Positions 7,996 to 19,104 are shown, counted from the first letter of the stretch. The stretch is 64,000 bases of DNA from Thermococcus barossii (GCF_002214465.1 NZ_CP015101.1:503013-567012); one strand, 5' to 3'. Notes: a model not told the origin generated them from the letters alone. Numbers and translations are program-made.

Positions 7996-9714
7996 TCAGT
8001 CTATGTACATTCCCTCCAGACCGCGGTAGTAGGCGCGGTATATGTCCCTTTTGGTCACGACCCCGATGAGCCTCCTGTTCTCCGGGCTTTCCAGGACGGG
8101 CAGAAGGTTCTGGTCGTAGGCCATGAGCTTCTCAAAGGCATCCTCGGCTGTCTCCGTCGGGTACGTTACCCCGTAGGGCCGGCGGATGAACCGCTTCACC
8201 GGCATTCTCTTGATGCCCGAGGGTTTTTTCAGGATGTCCTTTATGCCGATTATGCCCACTACCTCCATTTTCCCGTTGACAACGGGGAAGCAGTCGTGGC
8301 CGGTTTCGCCTATCAGATGCTCCACGTCAAAGAGGGTCTGCTCCTCCGTGACGTAAACCGGCTCCCGCGTCATTATCTCGCCGACCGAGATGGTTTCAAG
8401 GATGACGGGCTTTCCTGTCTTGACGTGGTAGCCCTTCCTGGTGAGCTTGAGAGTGTAGATGGACTCTCCCCCGAGAAAGAACCTGGCCGTCAGGAATCCT
8501 ATCGTTGCCGATGTCATCACCGCAGGCAGAACGGCGTAGCTCCTCGTCAGTTCTGTCACCATGAGTATCTGGGTGAGCGGGGCCTGCGTCATGCCGCTGA
8601 AGAAGGCCGCCATTCCCGCCAGGGCATAGACTGCGGGGTTCGGGTGAAGTGAGGGCAGAAGAATCTTCACCATCTGTCCGAAAGCCGCGCCGAACATAGT
8701 CCCTATGTACAGACTCGGTGCGAAGACGCCGCCGCTCTGACCCGAGCCGAGGGTGAGGGCCGTGGCGAGCATCTTGACGAGTCCAAGGATTATGAGCAGG
8801 CCTATCGCCAGCTCGCCGTAGAAGGCCATTTTCATGCCCTCGTAGCCGATTCCGAATATGCCATAGGCGGGGAACAGCATTCCGAGAACGCCCACACCAA
8901 AGCCGCCTATGGCCGGTTTCAGGGTTTCGGGAATCCGGGACTCGGAAAAGCCGTCAACCACGCGGTAGAGGAACCGGGCGTAGAAGGCCGCCAGAAGGCC
9001 GAGACCAAGGCCGAGGAGGAAGAACATGGGCAGTTCGGGGAGCGTATGCCCGATGTCCCCCGGGATATCTATCTCCACAGCCCTGTTGAGAACGGCGAGA
9101 GTTAGGGCATTGCCGGTGACGGCGGCGATGAAGATGGGCACGAGGTTTATCGAAAAGGCTCCCATGTAGACTACCTCAAGCGCGAACATTGCCCCGGCGA
9201 GCGGGGTGTTGAAAGTTCCCGCTATTCCTGCTGCCAGACCACAGGTCACGAGGAGCTTTTTCATCTCCCTCGATAGGTTGAACCATCGCGCCAGGATTGA
9301 TGTCAGCGACGCTCCGATGAACCCTATCGGCCCTTCCCTGCCAACACTGCCGCCGGAGCCTATCGTTATGGCGGTGGCTATCGTCTTCAGAACCGCAAAC
9401 CTGCCGGGGATGTTTCCTCCTTTGAATATGACCGCCTCTATGACCTCGGGGATGCCGTTTCCCTTGATCTCGGGGCATTCGATTACGAAGAGCGTGACAA
9501 CCAGCGCACCGAGCGTCGGCAGGAGTACGTAGCCGAGGTTAACACCACCAACCTCATAGGAAACGTTTGGGAGGAGCCATCCGAAAAAGAACCCGTGAAC
9601 CAGGCCTATTGCCAGCCTGAACACTATCGCACCGATTCCCCCGACTATGCCGGCCAGGATTGAAAAAGCTATGACAACTCCCCACTTTCTGAGGTACTGC
9701 CTTTTCGTTGCCAT
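7996..9714 (-). CDS. ClC-family chloride channel/antiporter with C-terminal CBS pair
   Basis: This is a 572-residue membrane protein. The ClC core has the selectivity motifs KGNGIPE (84-90), GSGGSVGREGP (119-129, with the gating or proton Glu at 127) and GSGQSGGVFAPS near 325. Two CBS domains fill about residues 440-572 and are expected to sense adenine nucleotides. ATG 9714 has no Shine-Dalgarno site and lies 26 bp from a TATA element, so the mRNA is probably leaderless. A TTG three bases upstream is less likely. Whether it is a channel or a Cl-/H+ exchanger cannot be read from sequence alone; retention of the gating Glu is compatible with either. Confidence 0.93.
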   Translation of the reverse strand: MATKRQYLRKWGVVIAFSILAGIVGGIGAIVFRLAIGLVHGFFFGWLLPNVSYEVGGVNLGYVLLPTLGALVVTLFVIECPEIKGNGIPEVIEAVIFKGGNIPGRFAVLKTIATAITIGSGGSVGREGPIGFIGASLTSILARWFNLSREMKKLLVTCGLAAGIAGTFNTPLAGAMFALEVVYMGAFSINLVPIFIAAVTGNALTLAVLNRAVEIDIPGDIGHTLPELPMFFLLGLGLGLLAAFYARFLYRVVDGFSESRIPETLKPAIGGFGVGVLGMLFPAYGIFGIGYEGMKMAFYGELAIGLLIILGLVKMLATALTLGSGQSGGVFAPSLYIGTMFGAAFGQMVKILLPSLHPNPAVYALAGMAAFFSGMTQAPLTQILMVTELTRSYAVLPAVMTSATIGFLTARFFLGGESIYTLKLTRKGYHVKTGKPVILETISVGEIMTREPVYVTEEQTLFDVEHLIGETGHDCFPVVNGKMEVVGIIGIKDILKKPSGIKRMPVKRFIRRPYGVTYPTETAEDAFEKLMAYDQNLLPVLESPENRRLIGVVTKRDIYRAYYRGLEGMYID

Positions 9715-9734
9715 CAAGGTTGATTTGGTGTCCC

Positions 9735-9759
9735 CAATTAAAAGCTTAAGCTTTTATAG
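9735..9759. promoter_or_regulatory. Overlapping divergent promoters on a 16-bp palindrome
   Basis: The perfect palindrome AAAAGCTTAAGCTTTT occupies 9740-9755. Its left arm, read on the minus strand, gives CTTTTAATT about 26 bp before the ClC ATG. Its right arm gives CTTTTATAG about 35 bp before the ATG at 9790. One short element therefore appears to carry both TATA boxes, so occupancy in one direction may exclude the other. Confidence 0.6.
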
Positions 9760-9789
9760 TGTCTCACGGTAACTGCTTCTGGTGAGACC

Positions 9790-10260
9790 ATGAAAGTTGA
9801 AGGATTCGTTGCCTCTCTTAGAAACGCTGAGACAATCGGCGAGCTCTTTAAGATACTCCAGGACAAGGGCTCACCGATAGTCGAGCTCGACGGCCAGAGG
9901 TTCCTGATAGTGGTGGAGGGCGACTTCGAGGGGAGGAAGTTCTGGACAGAGATAAACGGGGAGAAGGCCAACCAGGCTTTGGGCGATGCCATGCTCAACT
10001 CCTCAAGCTTCCCCTTCAAGTGCAAGAGGCCTTACACCGGCGGAAACGTGATATTCGTGAACTTCGACGACATTGAGGTGGAGAAGTTCCTCGTTGCCTA
10101 CCGCGACCCTGATTACGGGGTCTTCTACCTCGTCGAGAACGGCGAGGCCAGGGAGATTACCAAAGAGGACTACGAGAGGCTTGTCCCAGAGATGCCGGAG
10201 TTCAAAATAAAGTCCATGAGCGAAGAACAGATGGACATGATGGGGGCATTTTTTGGCTGA
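9790..10260 (+). CDS. Conserved hypothetical protein
   Basis: This 156-residue soluble protein is acidic, with mixed alpha/beta composition and no signal peptide or membrane segment. The middle contains a VIFVNFDDIEVEKF strand-helix pattern, and the C-terminus is Met- and Glu-rich. It is preceded by GGTGAGACC and a TATA box at 9751-9759. I do not recognise the family. It is transcribed away from the ClC gene and converges on the Kef-type antiporter gene, ending 18 bp before that gene's stop. Confidence 0.8.
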   Translation: MKVEGFVASLRNAETIGELFKILQDKGSPIVELDGQRFLIVVEGDFEGRKFWTEINGEKANQALGDAMLNSSSFPFKCKRPYTGGNVIFVNFDDIEVEKFLVAYRDPDYGVFYLVENGEAREITKEDYERLVPEMPEFKIKSMSEEQMDMMGAFFG

Positions 10261-10277
10261 TGTAAAAAGGAAAGGGC

Positions 10278-11597
10278 TTACCCAGAGCCCTTCAGCTCCT
10301 TTATCTTCCTCTTTGTGCTCTCTATTCTCTCGACCTTTGCGCTGGCCTTCTGGGCCTTTGCGGTTTCTATCTCCTCCCTGAACGCCCACTTGAGGAGTGG
10401 AGGAGTTATCAGCACGGAGACCGTTATGAATATCAGCGTAGCCGCTATGAACTCCGGGGCGTGCTCGGGGCTTATCGCACCGCCGTGTATCGCGACCATT
10501 AGGTCAACGAGCGCAACCTCGGTCCTCGGAACGGAACCTATGCCCATCTGGAGCGACATCCAGAAATTCTTCTTCGTGAAGAGAAATGCCCTTCCTCGCC
10601 CCCAGGCGGTTATCCAGGCCCCAAATCCCCTTCCGAGAACCTTCCCAAAGACGGCAACGGCCGTGAGAACCGCGGCCAGGATCAGGGCGTTGGCGTTTTC
10701 AAAGACCGTGAGGTTCAGCATAGCACCGGTATGGACGAAGAAGAAGGGTATCAGCAGGCCGTAACCGATGGCCTTCACGTCCTCCATGAGGCGCTTTCCT
10801 TCGGGGAGCTTTGAGAGGACGAGACCCATCATGAAGGCTCCCTCTATGGCCGCCGCGAACCAGCCTTCAGCCAATGCCGCGAAGAGGAACATCATCCCGA
10901 GAACCGCTCCGAGGATGCCCTTCTCAACGTGAAGCCTCTCCGCGAACTTTATGTAGTAATCGACAAGGAACCACCAGATGACACCGGTCAGAATGAAGAA
11001 CGCCACGATTTTAACCGAGAGCTCCAGAAGGCCGCCGCTCCCGACGGCAAAGATGACGAGGGCTATGCCCAGGAAATCGTCCATAACGCTCGCACTGAGT
11101 GATGCGGCTCCAACCTCGCTTTTGAGAACCCCCAGGTCCATCATGACGCGGACGGTCAGGCCGATGCTCGTTGCGGTGAGAAGCACACCGCCGGCGAAGG
11201 CCTCCCGGCTCGGATAGCCCATCTCCATGAGGGCGAACCAGCCAACGACAAGGGGAACGAAAACGCCCAGAACTGTCGAGACGGTGGCGGTAAGCCCGGT
11301 CTTCTTGAGCTGTTCAAGGTCGGCATCGAGGGCTCCGAGGAACAGGAGGAATATTATGCCCAGCTTGGCGAGGAAGTTGGCCACCACAGTCATATCGGTG
11401 GTAAACGCCTCCCCGGTGACTATAGGGAGGTACTGGGGAGCCACTATCCCGAAGTACACCAGGTTCCCGAGTATCATTCCCATGAGCAGCTCTCCCAGAA
11501 CGCCGGGAAGCTCGTAGCGTTCGATTATGCTGTCCCCTATCTTCGCCAGTATGAGCGACAGTCCAAGGGCGAAGAGCAGCCACGTCACGTTTTCCAT
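10278..11597 (-). CDS. Kef-type / CPA2 cation:proton antiporter
   Basis: This 439-residue protein has about twelve hydrophobic segments and resembles the monovalent cation:proton antiporter-2 family. Features include an N-terminal PGVLGELLMGMILGN-type motif, GIIFLLFLGALDADLEQL, and SLSASVMDDFLGIAL with the DD pair expected in the transport core. A charged Lys/Glu tail replaces the TrkA-N domain of larger KefB/C proteins. Its ATG sits 13 bp inside the upstream CBS-domain gene, so the CBS protein is likely a separate regulatory subunit made from the same mRNA. The transported ion (K+ or Na+) is not determinable here. Confidence 0.88.
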   Translation of the reverse strand: MENVTWLLFALGLSLILAKIGDSIIERYELPGVLGELLMGMILGNLVYFGIVAPQYLPIVTGEAFTTDMTVVANFLAKLGIIFLLFLGALDADLEQLKKTGLTATVSTVLGVFVPLVVGWFALMEMGYPSREAFAGGVLLTATSIGLTVRVMMDLGVLKSEVGAASLSASVMDDFLGIALVIFAVGSGGLLELSVKIVAFFILTGVIWWFLVDYYIKFAERLHVEKGILGAVLGMMFLFAALAEGWFAAAIEGAFMMGLVLSKLPEGKRLMEDVKAIGYGLLIPFFFVHTGAMLNLTVFENANALILAAVLTAVAVFGKVLGRGFGAWITAWGRGRAFLFTKKNFWMSLQMGIGSVPRTEVALVDLMVAIHGGAISPEHAPEFIAATLIFITVSVLITPPLLKWAFREEIETAKAQKASAKVERIESTKRKIKELKGSG

Positions 11598-12085
11598 TGG
11601 GCACCACCCACCCTCAGCAGTCTCAGCAGTTCGTCTATCAGGATGCGGAGGCTTACCTCTCCCACCAGTCTGCCGTTCTTTACGACGGCCAGCACCTGAA
11701 TCCTGTATTTGCGCATCTTCATCAGCGCTTCGAGGACCGTCGCGTCTTCATCCACCGTTAACACGTGCCTCTCGGCCACATCCTCGGCCTTTGTGGCACC
11801 GCCGAGCATCGAGCGCATGGTTTTGCTCGTCATCCCCAGCTTGAACCTGTGGGCCTCAGGTGGTAGAAGGACGTCTATGACGTCTATGTACCTGATAACC
11901 CCCACGAGCTTCATGTTTTCCCTGCTATCAACAACCCAGACGTGGTGCCTGGTTCTGAGTATCTTGAGGACGCTGAGGATGTCGGAATCGGCCGTTACCA
12001 CGGGCATTGTTTCCAGCTTGGGCATTATGTTGCCCAATTTAAGTGAGTGGAAGCTCTCAAGGGCGGACTCGACTTCCACTGCCAT
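11585..12085 (-). CDS. Two-CBS-domain protein, putative antiporter regulator
   Basis: This 166-residue protein consists almost wholly of a CBS pair, about residues 18-75 and 95-160, with typical HHVWVVD and RIQVLAVV strands. CBS pairs bind adenosine nucleotides. The frame overlaps the start of the Kef-type antiporter gene by 13 bp, which argues for coupled synthesis and a regulatory role. ATG 12085 is taken; in-frame GTG and TTG codons directly upstream are alternatives. The 150 bp on the other side separates it from a divergent NhaP-type antiporter. Confidence 0.88.
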   Translation of the reverse strand: MAVEVESALESFHSLKLGNIMPKLETMPVVTADSDILSVLKILRTRHHVWVVDSRENMKLVGVIRYIDVIDVLLPPEAHRFKLGMTSKTMRSMLGGATKAEDVAERHVLTVDEDATVLEALMKMRKYRIQVLAVVKNGRLVGEVSLRILIDELLRLLRVGGAQWKT

Positions 12086-12241
12086 CACCAATTCTGATTG
12101 ATGAAAAAAGTTCTATTTAAGGCTTTGTGGGGCAAACCCGACACCGGGGCAACGTTTAGAACATTGTACCAATAAGGATAACAAAAGAAACCCTCGGCAT
12201 GCTTATTAACCTTGAGGGCAAGATTAGCTGGAGGAATGCCG

Positions 12242-13588
12242 ATGTCTGTAACAGGCGCATCGAACGTTTTGGTTCCAACTGTTGACCTGATGGTCTATGT
12301 TTTCTTCGTAGTCCTGGCAGTAGGACTGGTTTCACTCATTATGAGCAAGAAGTTCAATGTCTCGTACATTCCCCTCTTCATGTTCCTCGGCATACTTGTC
12401 GGTCCGGTTCTCGGTCTTCTTAACAGGGGGCTCGCCAACGAGCTGTTCAACTACGTCCGTGTTTTCGGCCTCGTGATGATACTCTTCACCGAGGGGCACA
12501 CTCTGAGCTGGAAAATGCTAAAAAGAAACCTTAAGACGATACTTACCCTTGATACCGTTGGGCTCCTTCTCACCGCTTTCATCATCGGGGGAATCTTCTC
12601 GTGGCTCTTTCGTGTCCCGTTCATCGTCGGGTTCCTCTTCGGGGCGATCATAGCCGCCACTGACCCTGCAACCCTCATCCCGCTGTTCAGACAGTACCGC
12701 GTCCGCGAGGACATAGAGACTGTCATCGTTACCGAGTCGATATTCAACGATCCGATGGGTATAGTCCTTGCCTCCGTGGCCGTTGCAATGCTGGTTCCGG
12801 AGGCGTCCAGTGCAAGGTTCCTTGAGGCCATAGCCAGCTATATCGGCCTTTACCCGGCGGCCATCATTTTCTTTCTGTATCAGATGACGGCCTCTATACT
12901 GATAGGTATCCTCCTGGGCATCGTGGGATACGGCATCCTGAAGCGGGCTGAGGTTGATGATTTCCCGGAGATAGTTATATTTTCCCTCGTGATGGCCTTC
13001 GGAGGATTCCTTCTTGGGGAACTGGTTCAGGCCTCGGGCTATCTTGTGGCGACGGTTACCGGCATAGTTCTCGGCAACCACAAGGTTTTCTTCAAAGACG
13101 AAATCCCCGTGGTCAAGAGGGTTATGCGAGCCGTTGAGAGGGAGGTCCATTTCAACGAGAGCCTCTCGGCTATATTCACGATATTCATCTTCACCCTCCT
13201 GGGGGCGAGCCTGAACCCGGAGATAATAAAGGGGCACATCCTTCAGGGGGTCATTATAGCGTTTTTCCTGATGCTTGTTGCCAGACCGCTGGCGTCGCTT
13301 CCGATACTGCGGTGGCGGCCCTTCAAAGAGTATCTCTTCATATCGCTTGAGGGTCCGAGGGGTGTTGTTCCGGCCGCACTTGCGAGCCTTCCGCTGACTC
13401 TCGGAATAACGTACAACAACCCCGACTTGGTGCAGTGGGGGGAGATAATCCTGAGCGTCACCATAATCACAGTTCTCGTTACGGTACTGGTTGAGACCCT
13501 GTGGGTTCCCATCCTCAGGAGGAAGCTGCTCGAGGTAAGGAGTATCGAGAGGGAGATGAAGAGGGCAGGTTACAGCCCCCGATCTTAA
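12242..13588 (+). CDS. NhaP-type (CPA1) Na+/H+ antiporter
   Basis: This is a 448-residue membrane protein with about twelve hydrophobic segments. The CPA1 core motifs ATDPATL and ESIFNDPMG are present, containing the paired acidic residues used in Na+/H+ exchange, followed by a GPRGVVPAAL segment late in the protein. ATG 12242 is chosen because GGAGG lies seven bases upstream; in-frame ATG 12236 and TTG 12212 are less well placed. A TATA-like TGCTTATTAA lies around 12200. It is divergent from the CBS and Kef-type pair, and with the ClC gene forms an ion-homeostasis block. Confidence 0.92.
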   Translation: MSVTGASNVLVPTVDLMVYVFFVVLAVGLVSLIMSKKFNVSYIPLFMFLGILVGPVLGLLNRGLANELFNYVRVFGLVMILFTEGHTLSWKMLKRNLKTILTLDTVGLLLTAFIIGGIFSWLFRVPFIVGFLFGAIIAATDPATLIPLFRQYRVREDIETVIVTESIFNDPMGIVLASVAVAMLVPEASSARFLEAIASYIGLYPAAIIFFLYQMTASILIGILLGIVGYGILKRAEVDDFPEIVIFSLVMAFGGFLLGELVQASGYLVATVTGIVLGNHKVFFKDEIPVVKRVMRAVEREVHFNESLSAIFTIFIFTLLGASLNPEIIKGHILQGVIIAFFLMLVARPLASLPILRWRPFKEYLFISLEGPRGVVPAALASLPLTLGITYNNPDLVQWGEIILSVTIITVLVTVLVETLWVPILRRKLLEVRSIEREMKRAGYSPRS

Positions 13589-13722
13589 TGTTTCCCTTCG
13601 ACGTCTAACACAAGATGGTTTTTCCTTCACTCGTTTCGGTTTGAATATTGCCCATTTTTGGCCGGTAGGTATATAAAGTTGATGGATTATGGAATCATAT
13701 GGAAGAGGCTTGGGTGGTCTGA

Positions 13723-14412
13723 ATGAAAGCGTGGGAGAAAGGGGTGATAATGGGCGCCAGAGCTATCGTTTTTCTTGGCCTTATCAGTGCCCTCATGTAT
13801 GGGAAGATTGATCAAATCTATGCCGCCGCTGCGGGCTTTGTATCGCTCTTCGTTCCCAGCTTCGTCCGGTGGATTTATCCCAAGCCGAGCAGAAGAATCT
13901 GGCCGTGGGTAAGCCCCTTCTACAACGACAGCATTTACACTCTCTTCTCGATATTCATGGCGGCCCACATAACCTTTCTCAACGTCCCCTTCATCCACCT
14001 TGACCTCTACAACCAGGTATGGAAGGGCGCGGATATACCAAGCCATTACCTCGGCGGCCTGGTCACGTGGGTCATATTCAACGAGGTTGTTCTGGAGTCA
14101 TCGAGGACTTACAACCTCCACTGGAGCCCGCTGAAGATAGTCTCCATAAGCCTCTTTGCCCTGGTTCTCGTTGGAGTCACATGGGAGTTCTTTGAGGTCG
14201 CCATGCAGCCCGCGATGCCATGGCTCCATGAGAGCATGAGAAACAAGGCCCAGGACGTCATCATGGAGGTACTCGGCTTTGGGACGGGAATTCTCATGGT
14301 TCTCAGGTGGGAGTATCCTTACTCCCTGAAGAAGCCCCTCGAAAACGCTCCTGTACGCTTTGGGTCAACGTCCGTTGACATACTTCCCCAGCCGGACCAC
14401 GCGAAGGAATAA
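13723..14412 (+). CDS. Integral membrane protein, DUF2238/YjdF-like
   Basis: This 229-residue protein has about six hydrophobic segments. A central HYLGGLVTWV and the sequence TWEFFEV...QDVIMEVLGFGTG resemble the conserved acidic and Gly motifs of the YjdF/DUF2238 membrane family; this is a weak similarity judged by eye. The C-terminal 40 residues are hydrophilic and probably cytoplasmic. The ATG follows GGTGGTCTGA. It follows the NhaP gene in the same direction after 134 bp with its own TATA-like ATATAAAG near 13670. Function unknown. Confidence 0.7.
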   Translation: MKAWEKGVIMGARAIVFLGLISALMYGKIDQIYAAAAGFVSLFVPSFVRWIYPKPSRRIWPWVSPFYNDSIYTLFSIFMAAHITFLNVPFIHLDLYNQVWKGADIPSHYLGGLVTWVIFNEVVLESSRTYNLHWSPLKIVSISLFALVLVGVTWEFFEVAMQPAMPWLHESMRNKAQDVIMEVLGFGTGILMVLRWEYPYSLKKPLENAPVRFGSTSVDILPQPDHAKE

Positions 14413-14417
14413 AATGT

Positions 14418-15284
14418 TTACAATCTATCTTTTCCCATTGCACCTATGAAATGGAACAGCAACTTTGCCGCTGTTAGCGCAGTCACGTCGCCGAGTCCGC
14501 TTCCTGCCACCTCCATTATATCAAAACCGGCTATTCTCTTGTTCTCTACGAGCCATTCCATGGCCTCAACGACCTCCCAGAATCTCAGACCTCCAGCCTC
14601 GGGAGTTCCCGTTGATGGAACCAGGGACAGATCGAATACATCTATGTCAACTGACAGGTAAACCGGTTCCGGCAGGGGCTTCACCAGCTCGACGAAGGCC
14701 TCGAAGTCGTAGTCCCTCGCGTGGACCCACGCTATCTCCTCCTGCTCGGCGTACTCGACCTCCTCCCTCGTACCGCTCCTTATCCCGAACATCGCCTCCT
14801 TTACCCCTAGTTCCGATATTCTCCTTGCCACGCAGGCGTGGTTGTAGGGATTGTCCTCGTAGCTCTCGCGGAGATCCAGGTGGGCGTCGAAGACGACGTA
14901 GCTGGCAGGTTTCAATGCCTCAACGGCACCGAGGCTCTGGGAGTGCTCGCCGCCCAGGAGAATCGGGAGGGCGTTGGGATTTATGCGCTTGAGCTCGGTT
15001 ATTATCTCCCTAACCCTGTCCGCCGTTTTCCTGGGGTCGCCGGCAACGACCGCCACGTCTCCAATGTCAGCTATCGGGAGCTCGGCTATATCAACGTCGT
15101 AGTCTATGATGTAGCTCTCGAGGTTGATGGTGGCGTGTCTGACGAGGGTCGGTCCGAAGCGCGCGCCGGGTTTGAAGCTGGTGGTCCCATCGAAGGGAAC
15201 GCCGAGGATAACAAACCTTGCCCCCTCCGGCTCAACGAGTGGGAACTCCAGCTTGAGCGTCTCGTAAGTGTAAAGGAACTCCAT
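14418..15284 (-). CDS. speB: Agmatinase / N1-aminopropylagmatine ureohydrolase (arginase family)
   Basis: This 288-residue ureohydrolase has the dinuclear manganese motifs GGEHS (111-115), DAHLD (133-137) and SVDIDVFD near 212. It removes urea from agmatine or, as established for Thermococcus kodakarensis, from N1-aminopropylagmatine to give spermidine. GGAGGTG precedes the ATG. It lies 70 bp downstream of the eIF-5A gene on the same strand. eIF-5A carries a lysine modified from spermidine, so the pair may link polyamine supply with its main protein target. Which substrate is preferred cannot be told from sequence. Confidence 0.9.
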   Translation of the reverse strand: MEFLYTYETLKLEFPLVEPEGARFVILGVPFDGTTSFKPGARFGPTLVRHATINLESYIIDYDVDIAELPIADIGDVAVVAGDPRKTADRVREIITELKRINPNALPILLGGEHSQSLGAVEALKPASYVVFDAHLDLRESYEDNPYNHACVARRISELGVKEAMFGIRSGTREEVEYAEQEEIAWVHARDYDFEAFVELVKPLPEPVYLSVDIDVFDLSLVPSTGTPEAGGLRFWEVVEAMEWLVENKRIAGFDIMEVAGSGLGDVTALTAAKLLFHFIGAMGKDRL

Positions 15285-15354
15285 GACTGCACCTCCGGTG
15301 AGAACTAGAGGGATTTCCTTAAAAGGTTGCGGGAAATAGAAGAGCAGGAAGGGC

Positions 15355-15765
15355 TCACTCGCCCTTGAGCTTCATTATCTTTATCCTGCCGAGGGTCTCC
15401 CAGTACTCGACGTTGATGCCTTCCCTGAGCTGGTCCTTGATCTCGTCGGCGACGCCGGTTTCGATCGGGACGTCGTAGAGCTCGTAGGTTTCCATGTCCA
15501 TAATCTGGACGGTGTCGGGGGTCATGGCGATGATCTGGGCGGTTCTCTTGTCTATGATCGGAACGTCAACCTCGGCGCTGGTGGGCTTGACGATGCTCCT
15601 AACCTTGCCGTCGAAGATTCCAACGGCTTCAATTCTGGCCTTGGCGGAGCCGTGCTTTCCGGGCGAGGAAACGGTTATGTTGGCTATCCTGCAGGGCTCG
15701 CCGTCGATGAGTATGTACCTTCCCGGCTTGAGCTTGCTAACCTGAACCTTGGTCTTGTCTCCCAT
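15355..15765 (-). CDS. eif5A: Translation initiation factor 5A (aIF5A)
   Basis: This 136-residue protein has an SH3-like N-terminal domain and an OB-fold C-terminal domain. The loop SPGKHGSAK carries K37, the lysine converted to deoxyhypusine or hypusine from spermidine. The factor rescues ribosomes stalled on difficult peptide motifs and assists termination. AGGAGGTCTGAAAG provides a strong ribosome-binding site before ATG 15765. It is upstream of the agmatinase-family gene. Length and sequence are typical of archaeal aIF5A. Confidence 0.97.
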   Translation of the reverse strand: MGDKTKVQVSKLKPGRYILIDGEPCRIANITVSSPGKHGSAKARIEAVGIFDGKVRSIVKPTSAEVDVPIIDKRTAQIIAMTPDTVQIMDMETYELYDVPIETGVADEIKDQLREGINVEYWETLGRIKIMKLKGE

Positions 15766-15838
15766 CTTTCAGACCTCCTATAAGCGTTCTAAAACCGATT
15801 GGGAAGGGTCTTTAAAAAATTTTTGAAAATGAAAGAGC

Positions 15839-17218
15839 TCAGCGGCGGGTCTTCATCAGCATGCTGTTCATGAGCACGGGCACGAAGAGGACGAGACCGA
15901 GCAGTGCCCCTATCTTGACCGGCGTTCCAGGGGCCCTGAAGGCGAAGTATAGGCTCACAATGCCGCTAATGAAAAGCAAAAGGATGACGCCTCCAATGGC
16001 TCCCCGATTGTGTGCAAGTTCGCTCGAGAGCAGGGGGTACGCCTCCACGGCCGCTACCAGAGCGCCGACACTGAAGGGCACGACGACGAACATTGTTCTG
16101 ATGTCACTTACCACCATCGTTGCAGAGAGCACGAGGCCCAAGATTGCCACCAGCGTCAGGCTCCTGCTCCTTCCAAGCTGCATGACCTCGGAGAGTATCT
16201 GGCTGCCCATCTCGATGAGGACTATGATTGTGGTCAGCCCGGCGAAGTAGAGGGACAGCATGAGGAGGTATATCAAACGGTCAGCGTTGGCGATGTTGCC
16301 CTTGAGCACGTAGGGAATAGAGTAAAACACCTCGATTGACGCCATGGGGCTCTTTTCACTGTTGGTGGCGTACTCCTTGAGGTTCTGGAAGCCAAGGTAG
16401 AGCTTCATTGACTCCTCTGCAGGGATGTTGGGGTTGTGGAACGCCTTTCCGAATCCCTGGTAGGCGGCACCGAGGGAATACGCAACGGTGAAGGCAGCAG
16501 CGAAGCTGAGGAGTATCTGGAGCACGAAAACCGCCGCGAGGACCTTCTTGAGGTCAAGCTCCTCCGGAGTGAAGCTACCGACCACGTAGTAAACGCCGGC
16601 ACCGAGTCCGAAGGAAACGAGAACGGATATGAGCATGTAGAGAACTCCTTTAAGGGAGAGTGGCTGGTCGAAGGAAGTTATCGCTGAAACTGCGTTGTTC
16701 ATGTAGTGGACGGCCTGGGGTGCTGTGACGGCACTGATGGCCTGATTCCTGATTATGATAGCCGAGAGGATTGCAAAGAGCACGAAGAGCACCGAGAGCA
16801 CGGAGATAACTTCGAGGGTCTTGCCCTTGGCGAGCAGGAGGAGGATAACCGAGAGGAGTATCGTTCCGAGGGCGATTACTGGGACGTATTTGGCCCCGAT
16901 TCCGAAGATGTATATAAGGCTGTACGAGGAGTAGTACGTAGTTATTCCGAGGATCACGAGGAGGAACATTATGAGGACGAATATCAGCGCCGGGGTGCGC
17001 GATATCTTGAAAAACAGCTCGTATATCAGGTACCTGGTGCGTTTGGTGCTCTCCGCCTCGCTGTATATCAGGAAAAGGGCTATGAGCATAGGTATCAGGG
17101 ATATCAGGAATCCCTTCAGCCCGAAGTTTATGTAGTACTTCGGCAGGACAAGGAAGTTCCAGATTCCAAGGATGTAGCCGGTTATCAAAAACGCCATCAG
17201 GAAGCTTATTTTTCTCAT
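15839..17218 (-). CDS. Divergent NSS-family-like sodium-dependent transporter
   Basis: This is a 459-residue membrane protein with eleven or twelve hydrophobic segments. Its first segment (GIWNFLVLPKYYINFGLKG) resembles the signature of neurotransmitter:sodium symporters, where GNVWRFP and an unwound helix bind Na+ and substrate, but several signature residues differ. The likely role is uptake of an amino acid or similar solute driven by Na+. GGGGGTGTGAATCG precedes the ATG. The assignment rests on the N-terminal motif and topology and is tentative. The neighbouring aIF5A gene, 74 bp away, is probably a separate unit. Confidence 0.65.
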   Translation of the reverse strand: MRKISFLMAFLITGYILGIWNFLVLPKYYINFGLKGFLISLIPMLIALFLIYSEAESTKRTRYLIYELFFKISRTPALIFVLIMFLLVILGITTYYSSYSLIYIFGIGAKYVPVIALGTILLSVILLLLAKGKTLEVISVLSVLFVLFAILSAIIIRNQAISAVTAPQAVHYMNNAVSAITSFDQPLSLKGVLYMLISVLVSFGLGAGVYYVVGSFTPEELDLKKVLAAVFVLQILLSFAAAFTVAYSLGAAYQGFGKAFHNPNIPAEESMKLYLGFQNLKEYATNSEKSPMASIEVFYSIPYVLKGNIANADRLIYLLMLSLYFAGLTTIIVLIEMGSQILSEVMQLGRSRSLTLVAILGLVLSATMVVSDIRTMFVVVPFSVGALVAAVEAYPLLSSELAHNRGAIGGVILLLFISGIVSLYFAFRAPGTPVKIGALLGLVLFVPVLMNSMLMKTRR

Positions 17219-17319
17219 CGATTCACACCCCCGTGGAATGTTTCCAGCCGTTATTCAAGGAAGCTTACGGGGGATTAAAAAGGAGGTAATATAAAAACGT
17301 TATGTCCCTACGGACGTTT

Positions 17320-19045
<1,726 letters not shown>

Positions 19046-19073
19046 ACCAACACCCCTTGGAAGTTGTGGGAAG

Positions 19074-19083
19074 GTATATATAA
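19074..19083. promoter_or_regulatory. Single symmetric TATA element serving divergent genes
   Basis: GTATATATAA lies 29-38 bp from ATG 19045 on the minus strand and about 22-31 bp from ATG 19105 on the plus strand. The TATATATA core reads identically on both strands, so it can act as the TATA box in both directions. The plus-strand gene has no Shine-Dalgarno site and is probably leaderless. Confidence 0.55.
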
Positions 19084-19104
19084 GCCCTGCTCCTAGTCTT
19101 TTCA

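Noticed and set aside
12518-13630. 370-residue open frame antisense to the NhaP gene
   Set aside because: Sequence is hydrophilic, Arg/Asp-rich nonsense typical of an antisense shadow, and the sense strand encodes a clear antiporter.
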